This document shows positions 12,114 through 47,644 of a stretch of DNA of 64,000 nt, one piece after another. A program made the translations under genes and the position numbers. Numbering within the stretch: the first letter of the stretch is position 1; each line of letters opens with the position of its first letter. The notes under the pieces are model-generated. The model was not told the DNA's origin. It searched no databases and saw nothing but the letters and a program-made list of their open reading frames with translations. Source of the stretch: Gigantopelta aegis (lineage: Eukaryota; Mollusca; Gastropoda; Neomphalida; Peltospiridae); the NCBI RefSeq assembly GCF_016097555.1, contig NC_054701.1, positions 30,955,207 through 31,019,206 on the forward strand. Reading direction: 5' to 3'.

Positions 12114-12410
12114 CTGGTTTTACCGTTAATAGTAATGCGAATTGCGTTTATTGGTAAATTAACGTTTACGTGCAAAACTAGGCATACGTCGTTTTGTGAA
12201 ATTGGGCCCAGGTATCATTCGAGGCCAACATTATAAGAAAAGCTCCAAATAGAAGCGAAACTCGATGTTAACAAATAAACATTAATAACAGATGCTTCTC
12301 AGATATCAGACAAATCTAGCAAATACGTTTTAATGACACATCGTAGATTTGCCAATGGCTAATACAGTTACACTACGTAGTAGTTGACAAACACACGGTT
12401 AACTAATTCT

Positions 12411-12748
12411 GCCATAGGACTACGGGCTCCCATTTTTGTAGGGTGGGGGTGGGGTATGGGGATTGGGTAGGCTGGTTTTTTCCCAATTAAGCGAAAATGC
12501 CAGAATCAACATTTATTCATATTGCCATTACTGCCAAACAGCTATATAGGGTTGAAAACAAATCAGTGCGCATCTTTACATGTAATAAAACTAATTTTGA
12601 TGGTAGAATGAAGGAAATACATGTTAGGTTAGCACTTTTTGCCCGAATATTTGTATAATTTTTGTTCCAGCACAGAGGGGGGGGGGGGGGGGGGGGGGGG
12701 GGCAATTGTTTGCCCCCCACCCACCCCCCGTCGCGTACGTTTATAAGA
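12411..12748 (-). mobile_element. hAT-like MITE family 2, full copy, inverted
   Basis: CATAGGACTACGGGCTCCCA at the left end and CGTCGCGTACGTTTATA at the right. Holds a 26-G run at 12677-12702. Confidence 0.8.
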
Positions 12749-12749
12749 T

Positions 12750-15700
12750 CTGCCGTGTAATTATTACACATTAAAATCTTATGGCTCATTAAACTCTACA
12801 TTGGGGATATTTGATGCCCCAAGATAAGAAAAGTAGTCGTCAAGATATTATAACATTGGGTTCAGCGCAGAAAACCAAATGTGATTTTTAAAAATTAATG
12901 ACATAAGTATGTACAATAACATTGTCTTGGTGGCAATTTAGTATTGTTTACTAATATTATTAAGATTAAAAAATACTCCATGACTACAATGTGGTTTATG
13001 TTCTTTACAACTTGTTCATGATGTCATAATGAATTAACATTCACTCAACAAAAGAAACTACATTAAATTTTATATTTATTTCAAACGTGACAGAGCACTG
13101 TAAATATTCGATGCAGACATGTCAACACATATGCTTATTGAAGTTACAATTACGTCATTTGTTAAATATAAATTATAACATCAATTTCTTTGGTGTGTTT
13201 GCATATATGTTCATGCACATACAATGAGACACTACAGTACAAATATAAATAGAAACTTTCCAGAAATTAAAACATTTACCTTCTTCAGGTGTGAAAAAGC
13301 TGACTATGTAAAAACGGCACACACACACACACGCGCGCGCGCGCACACACACACATACACTGTAACAACCAATTGAGAAACGTATTAACGTGGTGGATAG
13401 GCGTCAATTCTTTCTCACACACAAACGTCGCCACACTAAAAAGCAAAAACCAACCAACCAATAAACATGGAACTACACATACAGGCACATCGTTTCAACA
13501 CATCTGAGGTAACTGGGGTTATAATGGAAGAATGAAATATTATTTTGTTTATTATTATTTCACTAGATCCCTTCACTATAACACTAAATTATAACACCCA
13601 TGCTAAAAGAAACATATGGTCCAGACAATACTTTAACACAAATAGAATATCTGTTATTTATAAAACAAGTATTCTGAGAGTACTGCTGAAGCAATACATG
13701 TCCCCCTAATGGGCCCAACACATTTTCATATCGCACAAGGTCAAGGGCCATAACTCTGTAAAAAGTGGGTAAATCGCCATCAAAGTCAGACTTGATCTGT
13801 AACAGTATGATAAAACTATACACAAAAGTCCAGGTCAATATCTTGACGCATGCATTGCAAATAAATAAGTCCTGAAAACTGTATGTGGGACAGATGGACA
13901 GACAGTTGCACAGATAGACAGACAGACACACTGTAAGACAGACAGACATAGAAGGTCGGAGACAAAACCTACAGTCCCCTCCGGTTGGACCAGCATGGAA
14001 CTAATAAAAGAATATAACATGTCAAACAAATTCTGAAATGATTAACATGTTTTGAACTTTGACAATGTACAATTTTTTAAGATGTTATATCGATGAATTA
14101 GTTCAACAAATTACAAATACATAATATACTATGGTAAATGTAATGTGGTTAGTCACATTTGAATGATAAAGATGTTATTGGTTAAAAACATACATCCACT
14201 TAGTCGACTTATTTTATAACAGTACAGTAAAATTATAAGCAGCAAGTTGTTCATAATATCATGGTCAAGTTAAAATATGTATGGCAGTACTGGTTTCTTA
14301 ACATGGTTAAGATGGATATAACTCAGTGATACAACTTCACATTAAGCTGCAAAGGGTCACTGGATCAAACCATTTCAGGGTTTTTATTGAGTTATTTTCC
14401 ATTCCATGACTGATGAATCTATGCTACCATGTGTGTGAGTAAGTTATAAAGAATACCCATTCTGCTCATCAGAAGCTTTCAGTGTGTGGAGGAGTGATTT
14501 AATCTCTCACTGTCTTATACTAGGCCAAGTATCAAAATTGCCATTTTAAAGAACAAAGTTGAGTGGTGTGTTCTGTTAAATAGGGTAGGGAGAATACCTA
14601 CCTACCTATCTAATGTATTTGTCTATATAGGCAGGTATTGATCGATCTCTATCTATCCATCCATCGATCGATCGATCGATCCATCTATCGATCCATCAAT
14701 CTATATATCTACCTACCGGTACCTATGTACCTAGCTAGCTACCTACCTAGCTATCTATCTCTCTCTGATAATACTTTATGCATGGAAAATCAATGAAACC
14801 CACACTGATAGAGTTTAACTTACATAAAAAAGCCAAAAAATGTCTTCTGGCAAACAATAAAAACCCAGTCAGCTTTGAAAGAAAAAAACAGAAAGAAAAG
14901 AAAAACTTTGGGTGCACATATATGAAAGGAAAAACTAACAAAAAACCAACCTATTGTACCAACATTTATAATTAAAGGCACTTGTAGAAATTGTATTCAG
15001 GATGAAAAAACCACCATGTTGTAAATCAATCAGTTTTCATTATCCACAGGAAGTGCAAGTCTCATCTCTTATTAAAGCAAAGTTCTTAATTGCTATTTCT
15101 GTCGACACAGAAAATACAAAACATAGTAATTGGAATAAAATGATAGATGGCACAGCACCACCCATGGGTGCAAAAAAAATAGACATCAATGGAAACATAA
15201 ATAATTGTCATTATCAAAAGAAGGCAAACCTGATGAGAATAACAGAAACCAACATATATGTGGTCATTAAACTTTACTTTGAAACCAGTGTTTAAAAAAC
15301 CCCATTCATAATTTATTATTTCTGTAAAGCTTTATTTCATATCTATATACAACAGATTGTCACCATTAATTGTTTAACTGCAGCATGCTCTTCTTCGATA
15401 CTGTATAGATATACTCACCAATGTATTCTCCATTATAACATTTACGTTAGAAATATTAAGAAAGCATGGCAACAGGCTACATGAGGGCAGCTCATGATAA
15501 CTGTTGATAGCGATAACACACGTTTATCAAGCCAAGTTTGTACAGTGAAACCACTCTAAAACGGAACACCCATGGGACCATGTAAAACATCTGGTTTTAA
15601 GAGGTACATGTACCTGTATCTGGTTGAGAAAGCCGTAAGAGCATGTTCTATACCGATATTTAATAATAAGACTGAAAAACGCAGTTTTAAATGGATTCTG

Positions 15701-16280
15701 GTTTTCAGAGAAGTTTTGTTTTGGTTAATGATACCACTAGAGCATATTGATTGGTTAATCATCGGATATTGGATGTCAAATAATTGGTAATTCTGACATA
15801 GTCTTAGAAAGGAAACTCGCTACATTTTTCCATTAGTAGCAAGGGATCTTTTATATGCACCATCCCACAGATAGGATAACACATACAATGACCTTTGATA
15901 TACGAGTCGTGGTGCACTGGCTGGGACGAGAAATAACCCAATGGGTCCACCGACCCAACAGAGATGGATCCTAAACCAGCTGCACATCAGGCGAACACTT
16001 TACCACTGGGCTATGTCCCACCCCTGTATTCCGAGGGTCTGGTTTTGAGGGTTTCACTGTATCTTGCATTAGTAAATGATGTCATGCGATGATGCAGGAC
16101 TGCAGCTTTCAGAAGCCTACATTTGTTAGTGACATAGCAAACAAACATGAGGCGAGATATAAAATTGTTTATTCCTCTAACCAACAACAGTAGATGTAAG
16201 AAATTACAATCACTCCACAACTGATTAATTAAAAAAACCATAGCATGTACTATATTCAAGTGCATTCACAATTCATTTGA
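12750..16280. other. AT-rich intergenic stretch with simple repeats
   Basis: No coding region recognised. Holds (CA)/(CG) repeats at 13319-13354, a mixed tetranucleotide tract (CTAC/ATCT/GATC) at 14597-14763, and one SINE at 15712-16025. Confidence 0.5.
15712..16025 (-). mobile_element. type A SINE, full length
   Basis: TTTTGTTTTGGTTAATGATA tail to a head ending CACTGGGCTATGTCCCACCC. The minus strand carries A box and B box-like motifs (AGTGGTAAAGTGTTCGCC; GGATCCATCTC). Confidence 0.9.
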
Positions 16281-16286
16281 AACTAA

Positions 16287-16765
16287 TTAAAAAGTGTAAC
16301 ATGTTAGCAGTTAACAGTTAAGTTTCTCATTCTCGAGATAATCTGTTACAATTACCACACGTTTAACACCCAATATCCGAGGATTAAAAGTGTAACATAT
16401 GTGGTAGCAGGTAGTTTCTCATTCTCTAGATCATGTGTTACAATTACCACATGTTTAACACCCAATATCCGAGGATTAAAAATGTAACATATGTGGTAGC
16501 AGGTAGTTTCTCATTCTCTAGATCATGTGTTACAATTACCACACGTTTAACACCCAATATCCTAGGATTAAAAGTGTAACCTGTGGTAGCAGTTAGTTTC
16601 TCATGCTCTAGATAATCTGTTACAATTACCACACGTTTAACACCCAATATCCGAGGATTAAAAGTGTAACATATGTGGTAGCAGGTAGTTTCTCATTCTC
16701 TAGATAATATTACAATTACCAAATGTATAACACTAATAACACCAAATATATGAGGATTAAAAGAG
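16287..16765. repeat. about 100-bp tandem repeat seeded by a SINE piece
   Basis: Four to five units containing TTACAATTACCACACGTTTA and ACACCCAATATCCGAGGATT. The same two stretches exist in the type A SINE 3' part as AATTACCAAATGTTTGACAT and CCAATAGCCGATGATTAA. Confidence 0.8.
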
Positions 16766-16769
16766 GCAT

Positions 16770-19600
16770 AACTCCGTTACTCGTGGGAGGCATTTTTCCC
16801 CTACAGCAAGTATACTGAGTAAAAGAAACGTGATTAAGTTTGAACATATTTTTCTTTCATTATAAAAATTTATCAGGTAAAAAGACTGACAAACATTCTT
16901 AGGAAATTGATCATTTTAAAAGATACAAAAACTAATGGGCTTCAAACTGAATAAAGTTAAATCAATTAAAGAAAACTAAATTAATATTAATGTGGTTTTT
17001 TTTAAATGTTATTCAGTATATATGTATATATATGCATAGGTGCTAGAGAAGTGCTCCCATCTTACAATGACTTGATACTTCTGATTACCCCTCCTCCCAA
17101 CCACTCAAACTACAGTCCTGGGAATAACGTGTATGCACATATTCTTAAACAAACATTCCTTTCCTTGCACACATGAGACAGGTTAAATGAAATGACTTTC
17201 ATATCTGTTAGTCCAATAGCTGTAACACGCTGTCATATGAATAAACAAATATTTAAGCCATATTCTTAAACACTGGAATAAATCTACACATTGACAGGGA
17301 TGATGTCCCCATCTCGGAGCACTGATCTATCGATTTATGATAAACCACTGATTTCAAAATCCAGTGGAAATTCTCAAAATCACAACAAAAGACACCAAAT
17401 GGACAAGGGTCTGCTCTAACCCATAGGAACGAAGGGCAGGAGAGCCTGTGTCCCCCACGTGACGAAAATGTACATTTTTTGTTCTACTCTATATAAAGAA
17501 AAAAATCTGGCTTATGCCCACCCTCCGACTAGACTTTGCTCTCCCTACATTATAAATTGTGTCAAATGTTGCTCCTCCGGGCCTGCGGCTAGGTGTCATT
17601 CAAAACACAAGTTTAATAACCATTTTGTCATTTCAACTTATTTTCGTGCTTATAATCCAATTAAGGTTCAAGCATGCTATCCTGGGCACACACCTCAGCT
17701 ATCTGGGTTGTCCAGGACAACCAGCTATACTGTACATTGAACTGGCTACGAAGGGAGATAACTCCAACGAAAAGAGCTCAAAATTCTGAAATAAAACAAA
17801 AATAACACATGCACTACAAACTGAGCTATATCACACACAAGCACTATTCCTTAATTCAAGTTAGTAAGTAAAACATCTCACAAAACATGAACAAAGTGAA
17901 CAAATCTGAGATAATTATTATTTTCTCCGTTAAAACAGAAAAAAAAATGCTGTATATTATTTTCGTTGTACAGTTCAAAATAAGTTCAGAAACCCGTAAA
18001 TATTGGCCAATAGGATTGATCAAAGTATTAGCCCATGTACACAACATATAACTTTTAAAACACATAGGCAGTTAAAATGCTCTAACTTGTGAATGACTGT
18101 ACTTTACTTCTACAGAAGACTCAAAAGGATTCATGTGTCGATATACCTGGATTACAGATTTCACCTGGTTATTGACATACAAAATCAACTCTTAAAAGAT
18201 TCTCCAAGCCCAAACATTATTATATAGCAGAACTAATAAATATTTGCATTACTGCAATGTGTACCAGTATAGACAGTGCCAAATATTATATATATATGTA
18301 CCATACTCAACAGTCCTTGAATTCACTGGCAAAAGCTGGAGTAGACAGCAGCAAGATCACACTGGAATTCAGAGTCAGCATATTTTAATTATTATTAATT
18401 TTGGGAAATTTACGAAAGTTGTGATAGATTAAACAGAACTTTGTTAACATCCCTTGAATCCTGACAAATGACATTTATTTTTTATCATATGTAACATTAC
18501 AAATGTTTGTCTCCATGGGATAACAATTTCTATGATTGTTGCATATAAACCACTAAGAATCAAAAGTCTTTTAGGCTCTGTTAGACAACAAAGCATGCTC
18601 ATTGCAAGTATTTTAGCATTGCACTGCAAGATTGTAAAGTTCGAGAGTTTAGTGAATTAGGCCCCTGGACTGAAAGTTCAAACTTAGAAATCAGTTTCTC
18701 CTATGACTGGTTGTAATTTCCTGGAAAGAGACTGGGAAGAGACTGGGAAGAGGGGTTGCTCTGGAGTCCACTTATGACCTGTAAATCTGGCTGAAAAACA
18801 CAAGTTACGGAGCAGTTCTAAGATAGGTATGGTGTCTGTCCACCACCTGAGATAACAAATTCTTTTTTTTCTTTCAGATTACACATTCTGAACTTACATA
18901 GAAAGATTAAATTCATTTACAATATTGCATTTAAACATACCAGTTTTTGTATCTCATGTAAAGATGCTCTAATCTATGAGGGTAAAATAGTGTTCTGCTG
19001 ACCTGAATGATCTCATTGAGTAAAGAGGTTCCTAGAATTCACATCTACCCCAATCCTTTGAAAATCCTACATTCACCCTTGTGAGATCTTGACCCTAAGC
19101 TTGAGCACCCAGTCCTGACTAAATTTGTATAAGTACTGAATAAAGCGATTACATCACCCACAGACACCTGCAAATGCAGATAAACCAGTCTAGTCTCTAT
19201 TAGCATATCTAACTAAACCCAGACTTATATTGTGTGTCCAAATGACCTTCCATTTGACCAATCAGAACCACTGCTGACATAACTGTGCCAGTGTAGATTA
19301 ACAAAACAAAAAATGGAACAAAAAGGAATGACTGCTCATGAAGAAAGGTCAGCTGGACAACATATGACACTAGCACCATGTGCACTGTTTATAAAACTTT
19401 TATGTCTAGACAGGCATGTGTAAAGGGGTTGCTTTCATGGGTCACACACACACACACACCCCCCCAATCCCAGCTGAAGCAAATTTTCTCCCCAATATTT
19501 TTTGGGGAGCATGACTTGACCCCCCCCCCCCCCAACCTTTTTCTAGCCAGTCTAGACTCCACCGTATTAAATTCCTGAAAAAACATGCCTACTAGACTAA
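16770..19600. other. repeat-poor region 3' of POLDIP2
   Basis: No gene recognised. A dispersed repeat at 17634-17730 (TTATTTTCGTGCTTATAATC, GCTATCCTGGGCACACACCT) recurs at 41752-41850. C-rich tracts lie near 19450-19540. Confidence 0.5.
17634..17730 (+). repeat. dispersed repeat with CTGTCCTGGGC...CCAGGAC inverted core
   Basis: It shares more than 90 bp with 41752-41850, which lies in intron 2 of the cysteine-free protein gene. The ends of the core can pair. Confidence 0.7.
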
Positions 19601-19604
19601 AGTC

Positions 19605-19610
19605 TTTAAT
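19605..19610 (-). terminator. POLDIP2: candidate POLDIP2 poly(A) signal ATTAAA
   Basis: First ATTAAA/AATAAA-type hexamer seen on the minus strand after the stop codon, about 350 nt downstream, followed by a GT-rich stretch. A more distal site is possible. Confidence 0.4.
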
Positions 19611-19961
19611 AACATATCAATACTTTTAACATCATAGCAGTGTCTACAAACAGCGTATGTGTAACATCATTTTAGATCTGAGTTTAGCCTGCAAAGTTTT
19701 ATAAGCATGTGTCCCATTTCAAATCTTCTAATAGAGACTGATGGAGAGTGGCATTAAGATTCAATTTCAAACAAGACTGACAGATACACATCCATCCACT
19801 CACGTGTACACACACTCAACCACACGTGCACAGCATAAACGTCTTTGATAAATTACACACCGTCAGTACACTGTACATACACCTCTATATTTACAATTGT
19901 ACAGACACAATTTAAAAAGAATGAATTCCTCATTCGTTAGAGGCTAGTAAGTTACTAAATG

Positions 19962-37435
<17,474 letters not shown>

Positions 37436-37918
37436 TTTTGTTTCGAAATAATTATTTAGAGTTATCCTTTCTTGGAATTACAATGGTCTCATAGCATACA
37501 ATATATTTCTAATCGACATCATATATTATTTCCACTCCTATCGTTTGTAGCTATTATCATTATAATTATCATTAGATGCAACCCGTGCTTCGCATGGGGA
37601 CGTATCTAACATAAGGTTATCCCGAGTACTCCGCCTTTTGAGAGCCAGATGGACATTTGGACAAGTATTATCGCTCTCTCAGTCAGAGATAACTCTATAG
37701 CGAAAACACGAAAATTCCCACTCTAATACAAAAATAACACTATGTTTAATGGCAAATACCATTACATTGATCATTATGGAGTTCGCTGATAAAAAAAGAA
37801 GATATTTTAATCTTGTTTTTGAGATATTTCATTGATCAGAAAAAAGTCAAAAGGATTGCACAACAGGCAGAGCCTATATAAGTGCTCTCCTAAACAAGAT
37901 GGACATCAGACAATAATC

Positions 37919-37992
37919 CAATCTGATTAAAATCAGCTCCACTGGGTCTTCAATATAGTATAGGCCAGTGGAGCTGATGTTAATCAGATTGA
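37919..37992. repeat. hairpin with 27-bp arms
   Basis: CAATCTGATTAAAATCAGCT plus CCACTGG pairs with CCAGTGG plus AGCTGATGTTAATCAGATTG, one or two mismatches. Probably a small MITE. Confidence 0.75.
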
Positions 37993-38199
37993 CAATAATC
38001 AATATTCATAATCATATATAAAACATAATAACATAATGTCCAATGGCATAAAGTATTTAACATAATTAATATTTATTAATATATAGTAATAAAAGGTAGA
38101 GAGTAGATAGAATAGAAATGGGATAGTCGAGAAAAATTACGATAGTGATGATCCTATTGTTGGAGCTAAACCTTATACGGGGCAGTAAAAATCAGAATA

Positions 38200-38715
38200 A
38201 TAAGTTGGTTCAACTCGAATTTCTTTCTTTCAGCTTTATATTTATGTACTGCTTTAAAAATGAAATAGTTTTCTTCAATTGGTAGGTTTATTGAGCCGGA
38301 TAATAATAGATCAATGTCTAAGATATCAAGGTAATTCCTTAAGAATGCAACTAAATCATATCTTTGTCTGATGAACAGAGGGCAGACATAAAAAAAATAA
38401 TGAAAATTATCTTCACAGTTATTTTTACATGTACAGCTTGGATGTACAGCTTGGATTATCAGAAAGATGGCTTAAAAATAAACGATAGTTTAGGTTGCTA
38501 GCAAAGTTACGAAGCGGACAATGGATAATGTTACATTTATGATTTCCATAAAGATAGAGAGCAGAAGAAGGATTGGGATTTCCCTTTTTTATTAATTGTT
38601 TTTTTTATAGGTATGCAGACATGGTTAATTTTGAGTTGAACTGTTAGATCATTCCATAACTCCAAAGTATTAGGAATAAAGCTGTTTTTATATGAATTAG
38701 ACATTTTAATAATTA
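38200..38715 (-). mobile_element. degenerate LINE 3' fragment
   Basis: Minus-strand translation gives pieces of a LINE ORF2 C-terminus: NFASNLNYRLFLSHLSDN, CEDNFHYFFYVCPLFIRQ, and the tail SNSYKNSFIPNTLELWNDL. That tail matches the common SFFPRTIxDWN ending. The frame is broken between pieces by small indels, including a duplicated GTACAGCTTGGAT near 38433 and 38446. No RT core is present. Confidence 0.75.
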
Positions 38716-38824
38716 ATATACACACTACACGAAGAACTCGTCAGCACCTACGTACTTAACCGGAATTAACACTGTTGAAAGGGGGTGCTGTCAGGTTTCT
38801 TCCTGAATAGTGTGTGTATTAGTA
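38714..38824. repeat. imperfect inverted repeat with roughly 40-bp arms
   Basis: TAATATACACACTACACGAA with CGTCAGCACC pairs with GGTGCTGTCAG and GAATAGTGTGTGTATTA. Confidence 0.65.
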
Positions 38825-39465
38825 GTTAATATGTGAACTATCAACCACTAACTATATTACGACACTTTACCATGTGAACATGAATTTTATGTTCAGTATG
38901 CAATGGTCACTGAAAAAAATAGACCCCTTTGCAACCCCCACCCCTCACCCCCACCCACCCCAAAAATAAGAAGAAAAGGAAGAAGAAATAGATAAGTAGC
39001 CTTATATAGTTTAGAAATAATTTTCTTATAAAATAAAATATATATCAATGACAATATCATTAGCGTACGTTAAATCAGCGGCCCAAATTTAGTCAAGAAC
39101 ATTTGCATTACCCTTAGGAGCAGGCGATTTTTGTTTATCCAGTGTTATTAATCAAATTCGTACCGGTGATTTAACTATAACTAGACGAAGTTCAAGAAAT
39201 AATTTTAAAATTAAGTGGTGATGGCAGACATTGGTAAATCCCTACCTCTTGGAGGAGAAGATGACTGCCACTCACCCAAGGCTAGCTGGACCTCAATTCC
39301 AGGTACGTTTTGATGAAAACATTATGATATGCACGCTTTGTCAAAGACGTATACCTGCGTATAATGTGTCGTAGGTTCAATACCCTTCGGCGAAGCTAGT
39401 GCATTGCTTCCCGTCAGGTATATCAAGGCCATACTAAATAAATGTGATTCCCTTCCTGTGGCAAA

Positions 39466-39935
39466 AGTTAAAGGTTGTTTTGTTTGACGACTCCACTAGA
39501 GCACATTTATTAATTATCGACTATTGGATGTCAAACATTTGGAAATTTTGACATGTAGTCTTAGAGAAGAAATAACCCGCTACATTTGTCGATTATTAGC
39601 AAGAGGTCTTTTATATGCACCATCCCACAGACAGGACAGCACATACCAAGCACGGCGAAGCTAATAATTCTGAATAAAATATATTAATGGTAGTAAAGGC
39701 AGAGATGAATTTTACTTATAGATTGCAGGAAATTTAATTTGAGGACATCTAGTTTTAAAATTTTATGGGGGAGCATATCTCCAAACCTCCCTAAAAACTT
39801 TGCTTTGCGCCCTCGATCTCAGTCAGCCCCCCCCCCCCCCCCCCCCCACCTCTGCAATGTCTATTTCCTTCCACCGTGCCTGCATACCACGGCCTTCAAT
39901 ATACCAATCGTGGTGCACTGGCAAAACCAAATATT
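39466..39935 (-). mobile_element. type A SINE split by a short MITE
   Basis: GTTTGACGACTCCACTAGAG to GACAGCACATACCA. After the insert at about 39650-39888 it resumes CATACCACGGCCTTCAATAT. Confidence 0.8.
39650..39888. mobile_element. MITE inside a SINE, hAT-like
   Basis: AGCACGGCGAAGC at the left and CCTTCCACCGTGCC at the right are imperfect inverses. CATACCA is repeated at the junctions. A C run of about 23 lies inside. Confidence 0.6.
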
Positions 39936-40549
39936 TCACAGTAGTCTATAGATTATAAAACAGAAGAAAAACAAATAATTATTTAAATATTATACGCCAA
40001 ATATTACATTTACGATCACAAAAAGGTCTACAAAATTTGAGAAAAATATTAGTATATTGCTATCAGCAATGTAAGTCTTATGTCTTACGCAGTTAATAAA
40101 AAACAAAAAAACACATGCAACTTTTAGGCAATTAAGTATTGTTTTCTTATTATATTACTCTTTAGAACTACGCCGCCGTACCAGTGAAATACAGGTGCAG
40201 TTACCATTACGATTTTGGTCATTATGTATCTTCATTACCGGTAATATAATTCCCCTTAGTAAAGTGTATTGGTACGGGCAGTTACTTTGGTTATGGAGAC
40301 CACAAAATACGCTTCTATTCCGTGAAGTGTGACGTAGGGGGAGGTCCCAGCTGCCAGTCAACGATTACACGACGACTAATCAATCATTTTAGTACGGATC
40401 TGTTTCCGGAGTCTTTGTTTTATATCAACAGAGATGAGAGAAAAACCAAAAGAAAGGAGGTAGGTTATTTTACGTCACAGGCACAACGAAGCACGCATAT
40501 CTTGAGGCCATTAATCAAATACCTGACAGGGAAAAAAGAGTTGATAGTG

Positions 40550-40556
40550 TATAAAA
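40550..40556 (+). promoter_or_regulatory. TATA box of the cysteine-free secreted protein gene
   Basis: TATAAAA lies 98 bp before the ATG, predicting a start near 40580 and a 5' leader of about 65 nt. It fits a strongly expressed tissue-specific gene. Confidence 0.6.
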
Positions 40557-40647
40557 TGAAAGGCTGCTCTTCCTGAGAGTAAACACACACAGAGGATAGC
40601 AACAGAGTTACTGAAATATCAAGTTTAAAAAAACAAAAACCGGAAAG

Positions 40648-45451
<4,804 letters not shown>

Positions 45452-45575
45452 TAGATTCAAGAGAAAAGTGAACGAAGATTGAGAAATCCACACCTTGTTC
45501 GTGTTCCAGGTTTATCTGGACGATTTCGTTGACATTAATGCACAATACATCCAACAATTCTTTACCTCGATGTCT

Positions 45576-45581
45576 AATAAA
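45576..45581 (+). terminator. poly(A) signal of the cysteine-free secreted protein gene
   Basis: AATAAA about 125 nt after the TGA at 45449-45451. It is the first such hexamer on this strand. Confidence 0.6.
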
Positions 45582-46480
45582 CTGCAGACGCATACATGCA
45601 TGCATTCGTCCTTACATACCATGTACGTTAAGGGGTGATGGCGTAATTAACTGAACACACTTCAAAAAAAAAAATGTTTCGGTGGCTGAGAGGTTATTGT
45701 AGTGGTCTGGGAAATGCTGGAAATTCGGTGTCATAGGTCCGAGTCCCTGACATCAGAGACAATTTGTGAAGTCAAAAAGGATTTTATTCCCTGTGCCACT
45801 ACGTTAATATATATGTATGTGCCTATCAAACCTAACATACATACAATATATAGATATTGATACATCTATACATACATGCATACTTACATATTCTCAATCT
45901 CAATTTGCCTGTCCATGTGTTCGAGTCCAGTTTATTTTTTTAATACGTTCATCTTTGTATATATATGCGTGAGTGTTTTGGTATGTATATTGATTATTTT
46001 TGTATGGTTATATATCCATTGTCATCCAATGTTCATATACTTGAAATTAAACTAATGTGCAATACATAACAATGAGTTTGTTCATACCATTTAACACAAA
46101 GTCTAACACTATGTCCGTTTGCAGGGGTTTTCCTAAATGTTGGCATAAGGTATAATGGTGGGTGGGGTGGGGTGGGGGGTGGGGAGATCTGGATTTGTTT
46201 TGCTCTTTGGATCGGATCAGGACTAGAAAGAGCATTCGATTCCTTCGCATCATAATACAACAATGCTTAATACGTTTGGGGTCTGTTCTGTTCTTTTTTG
46301 TTTTTAAAAACGAATTCTATTGCTTTTGGTTGGAGTCAGAATCCATATTCCCGACAAAATCATGTTTTGTCTTTGGTAATTGTTAAACATAAGTACAATA
46401 ATGCATGCGACTTTATCTATCTTAATAATGATTCAAGTTTCAGTATTCATCCAAATGCGGGGTGGTGGTGGGGTGGGGGT
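45582..46480. other. intergenic, no gene seen
   Basis: AT-rich with ATACATAC runs near 45835-45890 and a G-rich tract at 46160-46185. No coding similarity. Confidence 0.5.
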
Positions 46481-46485
46481 GGGGT

Positions 46486-47124
46486 GTGGGGTCGTAGCCC
46501 AGTGGTAAAGCGCTCGCTTGATGCGCGGACGGTGTAGGATCGAGCCCCGTCGGTGGACCCACTGGGCTATTTACTTTTAACTTTCCGATTAACAGCAAGG
46601 AATATTCATATGCAGACCTGATTGTACATACATGACTCCCCGCCCGCTACCGACCCCGGTCGGGCTGCCGGTGCTCTCTTGCACCTGCCAGTGCGGGCGG
46701 TCCCCTCTCCTACCCACCCCAACCCTTTTCTGTCCTGGACAGGCGTGCGCTACAACAGCTTGCTCTGAATGTGCACGTAAAACCCTCTGACCTAACCTGA
46801 CCTGACATAGACGGCCTTTGTTACACCAGATGTGAAGTACTGGCTGGAAAGGCCAGTGGACCCAACCAACAGGGGTCATGGCTTTATAAGCTTTTAATCC
46901 ATTCAACTGCTGTTTTTGTCTCCTTCCTACCAGTGTACAACAAATAGTCAAAAGCTTTTCTGTCTGTAGGAAATTGCATGTAAAAGATCCTTTACTGATA
47001 ATGGACAAATGTAGCGAGTTTCCTCTGATAACTGTGAGTCGTAATTACCAGATGTTTGACATCCAATAGCCGATCATTAATTAATCGATGTGCTCTAATG
47101 GTGTCGTTAAACAAAACAAACGTA
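46486..47124 (+). mobile_element. type A SINE interrupted by GC-rich repeat sequence
   Basis: Head GTCGTAGCCCAGTGGTAAAG to 46600. 46618-46806 is a GC-rich block (CCCGCCCGCTACCGACCCCG, CTCTGACCTAACCTGACCTG) unlike the AT-rich surroundings, probably another SINE. The type A core and tail resume at about 46955-47124. Confidence 0.65.
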
Positions 47125-47191
47125 TTACCTTTACAAGCAAGCAAATATGACGCAAAACATTTACTAACCATTGACCTTTGTCGTGTTGGGG

Positions 47192-47497
47192 CAGGGGCGG
47201 AACGTAGCACAGTGGTAAAGCGTTGTCTGATGCGCAGTGCGTTTAGGATCGATCCCCTTCGTTGGGCTCATTGGACTATTTCTCGTTCCAGCCAGTGCAC
47301 CACAACTGGTAAATCAAAGGCCGTGGTATGTGCTGTACTGTCTGTGGGATGGTACATATGAAAGCTACTGATGGACAAATGTACAGCGGGTATCCTCTCT
47401 AATACCATATCAAAATTAAAAACAATTTTTGATATCCAATAGCAGATAATTAATAAAAATCAATATGCTCTAGTTATGTCGTTAAACAAAACAAACG
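47192..47497 (+). mobile_element. type A SINE, full length
   Basis: GGGCGGAACGTAGCACAGTG and GGATCGATCCCC in the head. GTCGTTAAACAAAACAAACG tail. Confidence 0.88.
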
Positions 47498-47644
47498 TGT
47501 CTGTCCTGTGGATGTGATATGTATGGCTTAATGAAGATCACTCGCTACAAGCGCGATCAGTTGTGGAATTCGTCATTTCTCAGATAATGGAGCAAAACTG
47601 AACCGTACTAAGCGGATATTTTATTTTGCATTCAGATGAAAAAG

